A DNA stretch of 40,850 nucleotides from Opitutus sp. GAS368 (GCA_945903465.1 CAMDOF010000055.1:1-40850); one strand, 5' to 3'; positions 1 to 8,189 are shown, counted from the stretch's first letter. A program made the numbers and translations. Notes: generated by a model not told the origin, from the letters alone.

Positions 1-40
1 CATTCCAATCGGGTGCGGAAGGGCGTCTCCTGGCTCAGAG

Positions 41-79
41 CCGCACAGGGGACTGTGCGGACCACTTTGGTCACCGCAC
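41..79 (+). promoter_or_regulatory. Two competing hairpins in a leader-like region
   Basis: CCGCACAG (41-48) can pair perfectly with CTGTGCGG (53-60) over a 4-base loop. The same GTGCGG (55-60) can instead pair with CCGCAC (74-79), reinforced by ACCA (61-64) with TGGT (68-71) around a CTT loop. The two folds are mutually exclusive because they share 55-60. An AGGAG (83-87) follows, and a GTG at 98-100 opens a 15-codon frame ending at 145. The region lies about 160 bases before the exonuclease start at 241. It could be a structured leader, or the edge of a dispersed repeat. No known riboswitch class was recognised. Confidence 0.35.
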
Positions 80-240
80 CAAAGGAGATAGGTGTTCGTG
101 ATTGCCGGGGGAAATCGACCTGAGCAGTTACTTACCTTGAAATAATTCTCCGAGAATATCGTGACGCGCGTTAGTGGGCTTCCTCGGAAGATTCCTTTTT
201 GGAGCTTTCGCTTTTCGCATGAGCGCCTCAGCCTTTCCCT

Positions 241-1338
241 ATGTCGAAGTGGCTCCTCATTGATGGGTTCAATCTCGCTTACCGTTGCTTTCACGCCTTG
301 CCAGAATTTACGCGCGCAGATGGCTTTCCGACGGGGGCGCTTTACGGGTGGGTCAAATCACTCTGGCGGTTGATCGATGATGAAAAACCCGAGGCGACAC
401 TCGTTTTTTTTGATCTCGGAGAATCGGCAGACCGCGTCGCTCTGCACGCCGCGTATAAGGCGCAGCGTCAGCCCATGCCCGATGCTCTCCGCCAGCAGAT
501 CGAGCCGATCAAGGCGCTCACCCGCGCCATGGGGCTCGCGGGTGTTGCCGTGCAGGGGGTGGAGAGCGACGACTTACTCGCGGCGGAGGCCGTCCGTCTC
601 GGGCAAGCCGGGCACGATGTTGTGATTGTCAGTAGTGATAAAGATTTTGCTCAGATTGTAGACGAAAGGATTAAAATTTTACGGCCGCCGCCGTCCGCTA
701 ATCCCAAGCTCGGTTGGCGCCGGCTCGATGCCGCTGGGGTTAAAGAAAAATTTGGAGTACCGCCTGAGCAAATCGCCCATTATCTGGCGTTGGTCGGTGA
801 TACTGCGGATAACATCCCGGGTCTCGACGGGGTAGGGCCGAAAACGGCGGCGAAGTGGTTAACCGAGTACGGCGGGAGCGTCGATGCGGTGCTGGCCCGG
901 GCAGCCGAGATTACCCCTGAGCGTTTTCGCGTGCCCTTGTTGGCCAACGCCGAGCGGCTCCGTCTCAATCTGCGACTCACGACCCTGAACTTGGCGCTGC
1001 CGCCCATCTCATCTGAATCGCGAAACCCGCAGCCGGCGGAGCTTTTTCGGCTTCTCGATGAGTTTGCCCTGCGCTCCAGCGCCGACGAGGCCCGGCGGCG
1101 CTATGGGCTCCCGTCGATCGGGAGACCCGACCCGGCGGTGGGTGCTTCGAGCGCAGAGCATGCGCCCATCGTGTCGGATATTTCGTCGATCGGCAGACCC
1201 GACCCGGCGGTGGGTGCTTCCCCGGAGGTCGACTCCGCGCTTGCGGGTAGGTCCGCTCCCGCGCCGTTGACTCGGATATTATCGAGCGAGCCGATCGCCG
1301 GCCGGGCGGTGGTTGAGTATCAGACCGAATTATTTTGA
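241..1338 (+). CDS. Stand-alone 5'-3' exonuclease (FEN/PIN-like, H3TH)
   Basis: A 365-residue protein of the family of the 5' nuclease domain of DNA polymerase I, without a polymerase domain. It would remove 5' flaps or RNA primers using two metal ions. Acidic metal ligands are visible: D8 in LLIDGFN, D58 in VFFDLG, E109-D110-D111 in VESDD, D133 and D135 in SSDKDF, and D187/D190 in VGDTADNIPG. The last group leads into the helix-3-turn-helix DNA-binding segment (GVGPKTA, about 197-203). The enzyme core ends near residue 285. The remaining 80 residues are a low-complexity tail carrying a duplicated 12-residue unit that comes from a DNA repeat. The ATG at 241 is preceded by a pyrimidine tract (CCTTTCCCT) and no Shine-Dalgarno. 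Its last 9 bases overlap the end of the convergent response regulator. Confidence 0.9.
   Translation: MSKWLLIDGFNLAYRCFHALPEFTRADGFPTGALYGWVKSLWRLIDDEKPEATLVFFDLGESADRVALHAAYKAQRQPMPDALRQQIEPIKALTRAMGLAGVAVQGVESDDLLAAEAVRLGQAGHDVVIVSSDKDFAQIVDERIKILRPPPSANPKLGWRRLDAAGVKEKFGVPPEQIAHYLALVGDTADNIPGLDGVGPKTAAKWLTEYGGSVDAVLARAAEITPERFRVPLLANAERLRLNLRLTTLNLALPPISSESRNPQPAELFRLLDEFALRSSADEARRRYGLPSIGRPDPAVGASSAEHAPIVSDISSIGRPDPAVGASPEVDSALAGRSAPAPLTRILSSEPIAGRAVVEYQTELF
1112..1220 (+). repeat. In-frame 37-bp direct repeat pair inside the exonuclease tail
   Basis: Bases 1112-1148 and 1184-1220 are identical at 36 of 37 positions and lie exactly 72 bases apart, so each copy encodes the same 12-residue unit SIGRPDPAVGAS in the same frame (residues 291-302 and 315-326). 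The unit is rich in GACCCGACC-type steps. It looks like a dispersed intergenic repeat that has entered a coding region without breaking it. Confidence 0.8.
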
Positions 1339-2118
1339 TGGGAGCCCGCCCCGGGCAGTACCCCGGGCAGTGCTCCCCGACGCGATGACGTAGCCCACCC
1401 CGTACACATTGGACAACGCGTCCATCGAAATCCCGTGGGTCAAAAAACGCGCGCGTAATTTTCTCACATATTGATCGAGCGAGCGGCTCTGCAGGTTTGC
1501 ATGGATGCCCCAGACGGCGTGGATCAAGGCTTCGCGCGTAACGATCGCTCCCGCGTGCGCGTGGAGGCACGCCATGATCCCGATTTCCTTCGGCCCAATC
1601 TTCTCCAGTGCTCCCGAGGGAAACTGAATTTCCAAGTGGGAAGGGCTCACGCGGGCCCCGCAAAAAATAAACGGTGCGTCCGTGACGAGTACATTGGGGG
1701 TGAGATTGCGATCCTCCAAGCCAGCGGTGCGCCGGAGTACGGCCTGAATCCGCGCGATCAGCTCGCGGTAGCTAAACGGCTTGGTCACGTAGTCGTCGCC
1801 ACCGAGGTTAAGCCCCCGGACCTTGCTCGTCTCCTCAATGTTCCCCGTTACGAAAATCACGGGCGTCTTGATATTGGCCAACTTGAGTTCTTCGATCAGC
1901 GCGAATCCCGATTGATCGGGGAGGTTGACGTCGAGTAGCACGAGATTGACGAAGTTTTTTTGGAGAAACTTCACCGCGTGTTGCCCCCGTCCGCAGGTTT
2001 GCGTGTGCATTCCCGCGCGATTTAGGTGCAGCGCGATAACTTTAGAAAGCTCAGCTTCGTCTTCAACGATGAGAATTAGGGGCTTGGTCTCGCTCTGGGC
2101 TAGGGAAGACTTTGGCAT
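1330..2118 (-). CDS. OmpR/PhoB-family response regulator
   Basis: A 262-residue two-component response regulator. The N-terminal receiver domain (about 14-130) has the acidic pocket E19-D20, the phosphoacceptor D63 in LLDVNLP, the T91 in VTGN and the conserved K113 in VTKPFSY. A linker leads to a C-terminal winged-helix DNA-binding domain ending in the typical LDQYVRKLRARF ... GVGYVI pattern. The frame is open further upstream to 2247, but the ATG at 2118 puts the receiver domain at its normal distance from the N-terminus and follows a pyrimidine tract (CCGTCCTT). The C-terminus overlaps the convergent exonuclease gene by 9 bases. No histidine kinase is adjacent. The only kinase in the window (13548-15296) is a candidate partner, which is inference only. 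Confidence 0.88.
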   Translation of the reverse strand: MPKSSLAQSETKPLILIVEDEAELSKVIALHLNRAGMHTQTCGRGQHAVKFLQKNFVNLVLLDVNLPDQSGFALIEELKLANIKTPVIFVTGNIEETSKVRGLNLGGDDYVTKPFSYRELIARIQAVLRRTAGLEDRNLTPNVLVTDAPFIFCGARVSPSHLEIQFPSGALEKIGPKEIGIMACLHAHAGAIVTREALIHAVWGIHANLQSRSLDQYVRKLRARFLTHGISMDALSNVYGVGYVIASGSTARGTARGGLPSK

Positions 2119-2181
2119 AAGGACGGCACGGCGATCTCTAGTTTGCGAACCGGGGTTGTCAACTAACGCAGCCGCTTCGGG

Positions 2182-2294
2182 CCGAAAGAAGCATCCTTCG
2201 ACGAAATGGGAATGAACGAGCGCGCATAGTGGAAGCTCCAAAGACACCAGACCCGAAAGAAGCCTCTTTCGACGAAAGGGAAATGAACGGGCGC
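2182..2294. repeat. Pair of 42-bp direct repeats upstream of the response regulator
   Basis: Bases 2182-2223 and 2253-2294 match at 37 of 42 positions with a 71-base period. Copy 2 contains a perfect 7-bp hairpin, CGAAAGA with TCTTTCG; copy 1 keeps it only partly. The pair fills most of the gap between the end of the MFS gene (2314) and the start of the response regulator (2118), both on the minus strand. It may serve as an operator, a terminator or a REP-type repeat. The sequence alone does not decide. Confidence 0.7.
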
Positions 2295-2313
2295 AGCGGG
2301 CGCAGCCGGGCGT

Positions 2314-3678
2314 TTACGCTTCCGGTTTCAGGGTGTTCAGCGGCGGGAGCCGCCGGAGTTGGGGAATCGCGCGGGCGACCAGCGCCGCGACGGCGATCGT
2401 GCCGAGGCCACCCCACACCACGGCGGCGACGGGCCCGACGAGGGCCGCCATGAGCCCAGCGCGCAGCGCCCCAATCTCGTTCGAGGAGCCAATAAAGATC
2501 TGGTTTACCGCGGTTACTCGACCGCGCAGCTCGTCGGGGGTGAGGAGCTGCACGAGCGATTGGCGGACGACGACACTGATATTGTCGAATGCCCCCGTGA
2601 AAAATAACGCGACGAGCGAAAGCCAGAACCACGGAGAAAGCCCGAAAATGACAATCGCGGTCCCGAAGCCGAGGACAGACCAAAGCAGTGCGACGCCTGG
2701 TCGGGCCAGTGGCGGACGGTGCGCGAGGAGCATCGCCATCGCAAAGGCTCCGAGAGACGGCGCGGCGCGGAGCCAGCCGAACCCGATTGGCCCGACGTGT
2801 AAGATTTGGTCAGCGTAAAGAGGCAGGAGCGCGGTGGCGCCGCCCAGCAGAACGGCAAAAAGATCCAGGCTGCTCGCGGCTAGGATTATTTTTTTTCTCC
2901 AGATAAACTCTCCCCCCGCGAGCATGTCTCGCCAGGTCCGCTTGCCCGCCGGCGGACGCGCCGGTTGTTCATAACGCAGTCGAAATAGCGTGAGCACAAA
3001 ACTCAATTCGAGCATCGCGCCGAAGGCGTAAACTGGCGCGATCCCCGTAAAAGCGATTAGAAATCCACCGAGCGCGGGTCCGGCGACTGTGGCAATTTCG
3101 AAGGTGCTGGCGTTCCAGGTGATGGCGTTACCCAGAGCGCGGGTCGGAACCAGTAGGGGTGTGATACTGGCGCGGGCGGGCCAAATGAGAATCCGGATCG
3201 AGGCGTGCGCCAACAGCAGCAAGAAGACGAGTGGTAGGGCTGGTTCATCAAAGCGGAGACTTTCAGTTCCGGTATGATGTTCGAAGAGGTGGGCTGTTTC
3301 GCGAAGGAGGTCATTGGCCCAGCGGAGGAGGGGGAGGTCGGGAACAACTACGCTGCGCAGTGCCAGACCAGCTAGGCAAAGATTGATAAAAGCGATCGCC
3401 GTGGTTCCCAGGCCGAGCAGCCAGCGCCGGTCGCGCCGGTCCGCGAGCGCGCCTGCCGGGAGCGAGAGAGCCAGCAACGGGATTACGTTAACGAGGCCGA
3501 CCAACCCGAGCGCCGTTGATGAGTGCGTCCAAGCGTACACCTGCCAGCTGGCCACGGTGACCACCGCCTGGCGGCCGAGGAGCGCGAAAAAATTACCAAT
3601 GAGATAGCGACGGTAGTTCGCAATGCGAAGCGCTTCATAAGGATCATGGGCAGGCGTTGCGGCAGAAGTCGCGGTCAT
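2314..3678 (-). CDS. Major facilitator superfamily transporter (MFS_3/EntS-like)
   Basis: A 454-residue inner-membrane protein with about 11-12 hydrophobic segments. The N-terminus reads YEALRIANYRRYLIGN followed by a first membrane helix, and the loop after helix 2 is GALADRRDRRWLLG, the MFS motif A. The overall pattern, including a long loop with a charged insert around residues 110-150, fits the exporter group that includes EntS and bacterial multidrug exporters. The substrate cannot be told from the sequence. The ATG at 3678 is chosen over an upstream TTG at 3693. It is transcribed away from fmt and toward the response regulator, with 195 bases in between. Confidence 0.85.
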   Translation of the reverse strand: MTATSAATPAHDPYEALRIANYRRYLIGNFFALLGRQAVVTVASWQVYAWTHSSTALGLVGLVNVIPLLALSLPAGALADRRDRRWLLGLGTTAIAFINLCLAGLALRSVVVPDLPLLRWANDLLRETAHLFEHHTGTESLRFDEPALPLVFLLLLAHASIRILIWPARASITPLLVPTRALGNAITWNASTFEIATVAGPALGGFLIAFTGIAPVYAFGAMLELSFVLTLFRLRYEQPARPPAGKRTWRDMLAGGEFIWRKKIILAASSLDLFAVLLGGATALLPLYADQILHVGPIGFGWLRAAPSLGAFAMAMLLAHRPPLARPGVALLWSVLGFGTAIVIFGLSPWFWLSLVALFFTGAFDNISVVVRQSLVQLLTPDELRGRVTAVNQIFIGSSNEIGALRAGLMAALVGPVAAVVWGGLGTIAVAALVARAIPQLRRLPPLNTLKPEA

Positions 3679-4027
3679 AAGTGGCGCGCGCAAGGACGCA
3701 AAAAGTGCGGCCCGAAGCGAGCCGCGTTTCTGGCCACGTGGACTTTATGCCAAGATTTTCGTGGACCGATGAAGCCGGGTGAAGGGGTGCGGGCGGGCTG
3801 CTCGGATTTACCGCGAAGACGGGGCGCGTGATCTCGCGCGTTTCCGCGCAGAGGATGTCCCTGACGCCAAGGCATGGCCAGAGACTTCTCGTAATGTGTT
3901 GTGCCTCCGCGACGGATTCACCTAAACACGGTTCGGTGTTTTCCTTTCCTCTAAAAAAATCTCGGCACTCTCTCGACGTCTGGCGTTTCTTGCGGTCGTG
4001 AGCTGAGCGCTTTGCGGGACCCCTTCG
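3679..4027. other. Intergenic region between divergent MFS gene and fmt
   Basis: This 349-base stretch must hold the divergent promoters, but I see no convincing sigma-70 pair. The one clear structure is a 6-bp hairpin, AAACAC (3924-3929) with GTGTTT (3936-3941), followed by a T-rich run. No coding frame in it looks real. Confidence 0.5.
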
Positions 4028-5029
4028 ATGTCACGACCGTTGCAGATTATTTTTTTTGGGGCGGACGCCATCGCCTTGCCTTTGCTTGATTGGATCGCCG
4101 GGGAAGGGGCTTCGCTGGCTCGGATCATCGCGGTGTGGACCCAGCCGGACCGCCCCGCCGGTCGCGGCCAGCAGGTGGTGCCAAATGCGATCAAGGCTTG
4201 GGCCACGGCGCGAGGCCTGCCGGTGTTTCAGCCTGAGAAATTGACCGAGTCCGCCCGCTTGGAGTTGGCCGCGAGGGAGGCTGACCTTGGTCTCGTCATG
4301 GCGTATGGTCATATTTTGCGGGATGATTTCATTGCGACGCCACGCCTCGGTATGCTCAACCTGCACACCTCAATTCTGCCGCTCTTTCGCGGAGCCTCCC
4401 CCATTCAATCGGCCATTGCCAGCGGTGAGCGCGAAACGGGGGTGACGTTGATGCGAATTGTCCGGCGGCTTGATGCGGGCCCGGTGGCCGCGGTCGCGCG
4501 GGTCGCGGTTTCAGCAGAGGATACCTCGCTTGAGGTGGAGGCGAAATTGGCGGCCGCGAGTGTGGCGCTGGTTGCGGGCGCGTTGCCTCTCTTACGCGCG
4601 GGCACGCTGGTTTTTTCTGAGCAGGTTGAAAGTGCGGCCAGTTACTGTCGAAAGCTGGCCAAGGAGGACGGCGGGTTGGACTTTGCGGAGAGTGCCCACT
4701 GTTTGGCGGCGCGCGTCAATGGGCTCTATCCATGGCCGGCCTGCACGGTGGAGCTGGCAGGGCAAACGATTAAATTGGGATTGGCGGAGGCTTGGGCTGA
4801 TATCCACGGCGGGCGGCCAACGAGCGGGCGACCGGGTGAAGTGCTCGGGGCAGATGCGGAGGCTTTATGGGTCGCCACGGGTGCAGGCGTTCTGCGTCTG
4901 CGGAAGCTCCAGCGGCCGGGTGGGCGCATGCTCGCCGCGTCTGATTTTTTGCGAGGATTCGCCGTGCCCGCAGGTACGATCATCGCCTCGCGGGCGATGC
5001 GTGAGCTCGTGACCCGTCGCACGGTTTAA
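4028..5029 (+). CDS. fmt: Methionyl-tRNA formyltransferase
   Basis: A 333-residue cytoplasmic enzyme that formylates the amino group of initiator Met-tRNA using 10-formyl-tetrahydrofolate. The N-terminal formyltransferase domain opens with IIFFGADAIALPLL. Its catalytic signature NLHTSILPLFRGASPIQ spans residues 111-127 and includes N111 and H113. D149 in RLDAGPVA completes the catalytic set. The C-terminal OB-like domain, which contacts the tRNA, covers about 210-320, including AARVNGLYPWPAC. Length is near the family norm of about 310-320. The start follows ACCCCTTCG rather than a purine-rich ribosome site. Peptide deformylase, its usual neighbour, is not present in the window. The stop codon sits inside a perfect 20-bp palindrome. 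Confidence 0.96.
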   Translation: MSRPLQIIFFGADAIALPLLDWIAGEGASLARIIAVWTQPDRPAGRGQQVVPNAIKAWATARGLPVFQPEKLTESARLELAAREADLGLVMAYGHILRDDFIATPRLGMLNLHTSILPLFRGASPIQSAIASGERETGVTLMRIVRRLDAGPVAAVARVAVSAEDTSLEVEAKLAAASVALVAGALPLLRAGTLVFSEQVESAASYCRKLAKEDGGLDFAESAHCLAARVNGLYPWPACTVELAGQTIKLGLAEAWADIHGGRPTSGRPGEVLGADAEALWVATGAGVLRLRKLQRPGGRMLAASDFLRGFAVPAGTIIASRAMRELVTRRTV

Positions 5030-5053
5030 ACCGTGCGGCCCAGCGGGCCCTTT
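5018..5053 (+). terminator. Palindrome plus GC hairpin at the fmt 3' end
   Basis: Bases 5018-5037 form a perfect 20-bp palindrome centred on TTTAAA, and the fmt stop codon (5027-5029) lies inside it. A second stem, GGCCC (5037-5041) with GGGCC (5045-5049), follows and ends in CTTT. The pair could act as a weak terminator or a 3'-end stabiliser. There is no long T run. Confidence 0.4.
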
Positions 5054-5231
5054 CGCGGGGTGCAGCCCTCTGCGCGGGTTGCAGGGCGTCCTCGCCCTTC
5101 GTTCACCCGTGTTCAGAACAACGCGCAGCGCTTCATGGCCTTTTCCGGTAAAAATTGTCCGAGGCTGCTGGCAGTGGCCGGGACTGGCGCGGTTGCTCGC
5201 TTCAGTTCACCGCTGATTTTCCTGAAAATAC

Positions 5232-5837
5232 ATGCCGCTTGTTTTTCTAAAATCTTTTCGCAAGCTGCCGCATATGTGGAAAAGTATGGCCGCGGGCGGA
5301 CTCATTTCCGCATCCGCATTTGCGCAGAGCCCCCAGATTGAAATCGCCAACTTGCGGGAGGATGTGCGCGGGCTGACGCAGCGGGTCACGGAATTGACCT
5401 TGCGCCTTGAGCAAATAGAACGGGAAAACACCGAGTGGCGGCGCCGTGCGACCGCGGCAGATAAAAATTATGCGACCATGGCGGAGGTGAAGGAGGCCGT
5501 GGAGGAGATGGCGCGAACTGCCCGTAGTGCCGTGTCGACGTCGAAAGCGGAGGTTCTTCAGCAAGTGGCGGCGGGCATGGAGAAGCTGGCTAAACAGACT
5601 AACGCGGCCCTGGAGTCGGTCGCGAAATCGCCGGCGAAGGGGGCTGCCGTGCAGACGATCTTCGCCGAGGACTATGCGAAGGAGGGGATGAGTTACACCG
5701 TGCAAAAAGGGGACAGCCTGGCGAGCATCGCGAAAAAGACCGGCGCCAAGCAGCATGACATCGTTAATGCCAATAAGATTTCCGATCCTTCTCGCATCAC
5801 CACGGGGCAGACGCTCTTTATCCCTGCAGGAAAATAA
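5232..5837 (+). CDS. Exported LysM-domain protein with coiled coil
   Basis: A 201-residue protein. A basic n-region and a short hydrophobic stretch ending ASAFAQ near residue 32 give a signal peptide, so it should act in the periplasm or at the cell wall. Residues about 39-75 and 85-125 are heptad-rich and probably coiled coil (LTQRVTELTLRLEQIEREN). The C-terminal LysM domain (about 154-200) has the classic YTVQKGDSLASIAKK and GQTLFIPAGK ends and should bind peptidoglycan. An internal ATG at 5274 is an alternative start that would still leave a signal peptide. Only 6 bases separate it from parB, so the two are probably co-transcribed. Its exact role is unknown. Confidence 0.85.
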   Translation: MPLVFLKSFRKLPHMWKSMAAGGLISASAFAQSPQIEIANLREDVRGLTQRVTELTLRLEQIERENTEWRRRATAADKNYATMAEVKEAVEEMARTARSAVSTSKAEVLQQVAAGMEKLAKQTNAALESVAKSPAKGAAVQTIFAEDYAKEGMSYTVQKGDSLASIAKKTGAKQHDIVNANKISDPSRITTGQTLFIPAGK

Positions 5838-5843
5838 ATACTT

Positions 5844-6764
5844 ATGTCGGTAGCACCCAAATCTCGTCTCGGTCGCGGACTCGGCGGTCTGATCGCCGCC
5901 GCTAAGCCGGCCTCCTCAACTCCCGCCCCCGCTCCCGTCGTCACGCCCTCGGGCGCTCCCGGCTACCTCGAAATTGGGGTGCACCTCATTGAGCCGAGCC
6001 CCTACCAGGCCCGCCGCGAAATCCCTTCGGCCCAACTCGGGGAACTCGCCGAGAGTATTCGCTCGGAGGGATTATTGCAGCCGATTGTCGTTCGCAAAGT
6101 AGGTGATAAATTTCAATTGATCGCGGGCGAGCGCCGCTGGCGGGCGTTTCAATTTCTCAAGATCAAATCGATCCCCGCTCGCCTCGTGGAGGCAAGTAAT
6201 GCTTCTTCCGCCGCACTCGGTTTAATCGAAAACCTCCAGCGCGAGGGTCTTAACGCGATTGAAGAGGCCCACGGTTACGCGAGCCTCATTCGCGACTTTG
6301 ATCTTACGCAGGAAACCGCCGCCGCGCGGGTCGGCAAAGGGCGCGCCTCGGTGGCGAACGCTTTGCGATTACTCTCGCTGGACTCTGCCTTGCAGGGCTA
6401 CGTCGCGAAAAACTTACTCACGGTCGGCCACGCCAAAGTGTTGCTCGGCATCGAGGATGTTGCCCAGCGGACCGTGGTTGGGCGTCGCGTGATCGAGGAA
6501 GGTTTGAGCGTGCGGGTGACCGAGAAACTCGCCGCGGGTCTGAAAGCGGCGATCGGGGCTGGGCCGGAGGCGCGGGTCGTGAACAAGCCCGGGCTTTCCT
6601 CCAAGGATACGGCGACCGTCGCGGGTATTGAGAGAAAATTGACATCGCATCTCGGTGCTCGCGTGGCTCTTTTGCACACCCCTAAGAAAGGCCGGATCGT
6701 GATCGAATACCGCGGTAACGATGACTTGCAGCGGTTGCTGGAAAAATTGGGCGTACAGGCTTGA
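5844..6764 (+). CDS. parB: Chromosome partitioning protein ParB
   Basis: A 306-residue ParB, the centromere-binding CTPase that loads on parS sites and spreads as a clamp. The N-terminal LGRGLGGLI (9-17) is the peptide that in this family stimulates the ParA ATPase. An Ala/Pro-rich linker follows. The CTP-binding ParB domain has GERRWRA at 95-101 and ENLQR at 129-133. A helix-turn-helix lies near 155-178 (TQETAAARVGKGRASVANALRLL), and the C-terminal dimer domain ends the protein. An AGGAAA at 5827-5832, inside the end of the LysM gene, may serve as ribosome site. The expected parA partner is not adjacent: the upstream neighbour is the LysM gene. No 16-bp parS-like palindrome was found by eye. 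Confidence 0.95.
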   Translation: MSVAPKSRLGRGLGGLIAAAKPASSTPAPAPVVTPSGAPGYLEIGVHLIEPSPYQARREIPSAQLGELAESIRSEGLLQPIVVRKVGDKFQLIAGERRWRAFQFLKIKSIPARLVEASNASSAALGLIENLQREGLNAIEEAHGYASLIRDFDLTQETAAARVGKGRASVANALRLLSLDSALQGYVAKNLLTVGHAKVLLGIEDVAQRTVVGRRVIEEGLSVRVTEKLAAGLKAAIGAGPEARVVNKPGLSSKDTATVAGIERKLTSHLGARVALLHTPKKGRIVIEYRGNDDLQRLLEKLGVQA

Positions 6765-6893
6765 GGTTTCGTTTCGTGCCTTCGGCTTGGGCGCATGGTC
6801 GGAAGCGGCAAAACGAGGGTTACGGAAAAATTACAGGATTTCTGGTAGTTAATTGACAACCGAACATCAGCTCGGCACTTCTGACCCTTTCTC

Positions 6894-7295
6894 ATGAGCC
6901 TGCTCCTCGGAATCCTCACCTTCATTCTGATCATTGTTTCTCTTTTTCTCGTCATGGTTGTCCTGATGCAGAAATCGAAGGACGGCGGTATGGGCGCCGC
7001 TTTGGGCGGTGGTGCCGCCGAGGCGGCCTTCGGCGCCGATACCTCTAATGTACTGAGTAAGTCCACGATTTACGCGGCCTTGCTCTTCTTCGGCTTGGCC
7101 TTCGTTTTGTACTTGGGGCGGATCTACGAGCGCAACCATGCCAAGACCCTTGCGGGGAGCGCTCTCCCGACGATTGCCGTGCCAGCCGCACCTGCCGCCG
7201 CACCTGCCGCTGCTCCCGCGGTGGCGATGCCAGCAGGTACGCCGGTCCCAGTCCCGACGGTGAACGAGCCAAAATCGGAAGCACCCAAGAAATAG
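6894..7295 (+). CDS. secG: Preprotein translocase subunit SecG
   Basis: A 133-residue SecG, the small non-essential partner of SecYE in the inner membrane. It has two membrane segments (about 3-25 and 57-76) joined by a loop with the family hallmarks [19 protein letters not shown] and an NVLSKST entry to helix 2. The C-terminal 50 residues are an Ala/Pro-rich tail (repeated PAAPAAA) that is longer than in E. coli SecG. The start follows a C/T-rich run (CCCTTTCTC). The next gene begins 12 bases after its stop, so secG probably leads a three-gene transcript. Confidence 0.93.
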   Translation: MSLLLGILTFILIIVSLFLVMVVLMQKSKDGGMGAALGGGAAEAAFGADTSNVLSKSTIYAALLFFGLAFVLYLGRIYERNHAKTLAGSALPTIAVPAAPAAAPAAAPAVAMPAGTPVPVPTVNEPKSEAPKK

Positions 7296-7307
7296 GGTCT
7301 GTCCGCC

Positions 7308-8189
7308 ATGCACTTTGCTGGCTGCCCGCCGCCCGCCCGATATTGGCGGGCGGTTCTGTGGTTGGGTCTCGCTACCCTCGGTGCCCGCGCGGCGGTGCCC
7401 GCAGGGTCTTTTCCTGAGCTTTTAAATCAGGGGAAAATCGAGCCGTTGGAGGCCGCGCGAATCTTGCAAGAATTTCGGCAGGCGGGCATCCGAGGAGAGT
7501 TTTTTCTGGAGGTAGAGTTCCGCGCGCGGCCGGCGCGGGGCCCCGAGCGGGTCTATCGAGGCCGACTCTGGGGTGGTCGGAACGACCGAGGCGCGACCCT
7601 CCGGCTCGAATTGTTGGACGCCGAGGGAGCCTCGCAGCGCTGGTTAGTGCAAAACGGCGTCGGCGGGCAGGTCTGGCAGTGGCGCCACGGCCGAGCCGAG
7701 GTATTAGGTCCTCGTGACTTATGCAGGCCGCTGATTCCTGGACTTGAAATCACGGCTTTCGATGTGCAGATGCCTTTCCTCTATTGGCCCGAAGCGACTT
7801 TTGAGAAGACGACGCGTTCCGTTCTTGGCCGTCCCGCCTACGCTTTTCGTGTGTTGGTTCCTGCGGCCGTGGCGGCCGAATACGGGGAGATTGCCGCGGC
7901 CCGGGCTTTTTTGGATACGCAATTCAATGCGCTTATTCAGACCGAACTGATCAGCCCTACGAACCGGGTGCTCAAGTCTTTTGCTTTTGTGAGTCTAAAG
8001 AAAATCGGCGATCAATATGTGCCTAAGCAGGCCGATTATCGCAACGAGGTGACCCGAGACAAAACGCGCCTCCAGATCACCGGAGCCGCCCTCAATTTGA
8101 TGCTCGGCGCTAATTTTTTTGCGCCGGATTCTCTGGCGGAGCCCGCGCCGCTACCGTCGCCAGATTTGATTGTGAGGATCGCCCCATGA
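7308..8189 (+). CDS. Secreted LolA-like / outer-membrane lipoprotein-sorting-type protein
   Basis: A 293-residue protein with an N-terminal signal peptide (hydrophobic AVLWLGLATLGARA near residues 15-29). The rest resembles the LolA/RseB-type beta fold (LolA_like, PF17131-type). Seen are a mid-part FDVQMPFLYWPEATFEK, the alternating strands GRPAYAFRVLVPA, the pattern NRVLKSFAFVSLKKIGDQYVPKQ, and a terminal LGANFFAPDSL. Proteins with this fold bind lipids or lipoproteins in the periplasm, but a specific role cannot be assigned. It lies between secG and a HAD phosphatase and overlaps the latter by 4 bases (ATGA), so translation is probably coupled. Family assignment is by pattern and moderately sure. 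Confidence 0.65.
   Translation: MHFAGCPPPARYWRAVLWLGLATLGARAAVPAGSFPELLNQGKIEPLEAARILQEFRQAGIRGEFFLEVEFRARPARGPERVYRGRLWGGRNDRGATLRLELLDAEGASQRWLVQNGVGGQVWQWRHGRAEVLGPRDLCRPLIPGLEITAFDVQMPFLYWPEATFEKTTRSVLGRPAYAFRVLVPAAVAAEYGEIAAARAFLDTQFNALIQTELISPTNRVLKSFAFVSLKKIGDQYVPKQADYRNEVTRDKTRLQITGAALNLMLGANFFAPDSLAEPAPLPSPDLIVRIAP

Noticed and set aside
3924..3941. Hairpin with T-rich run as a terminator
   Set aside because: It sits between two divergent genes, where no transcript needs ending, and the stem is only 6 bp.
6853..6858. TTGACA before secG as a promoter
   Set aside because: No -10-like hexamer lies 16-18 bases downstream; only CACTTC is at the right place.
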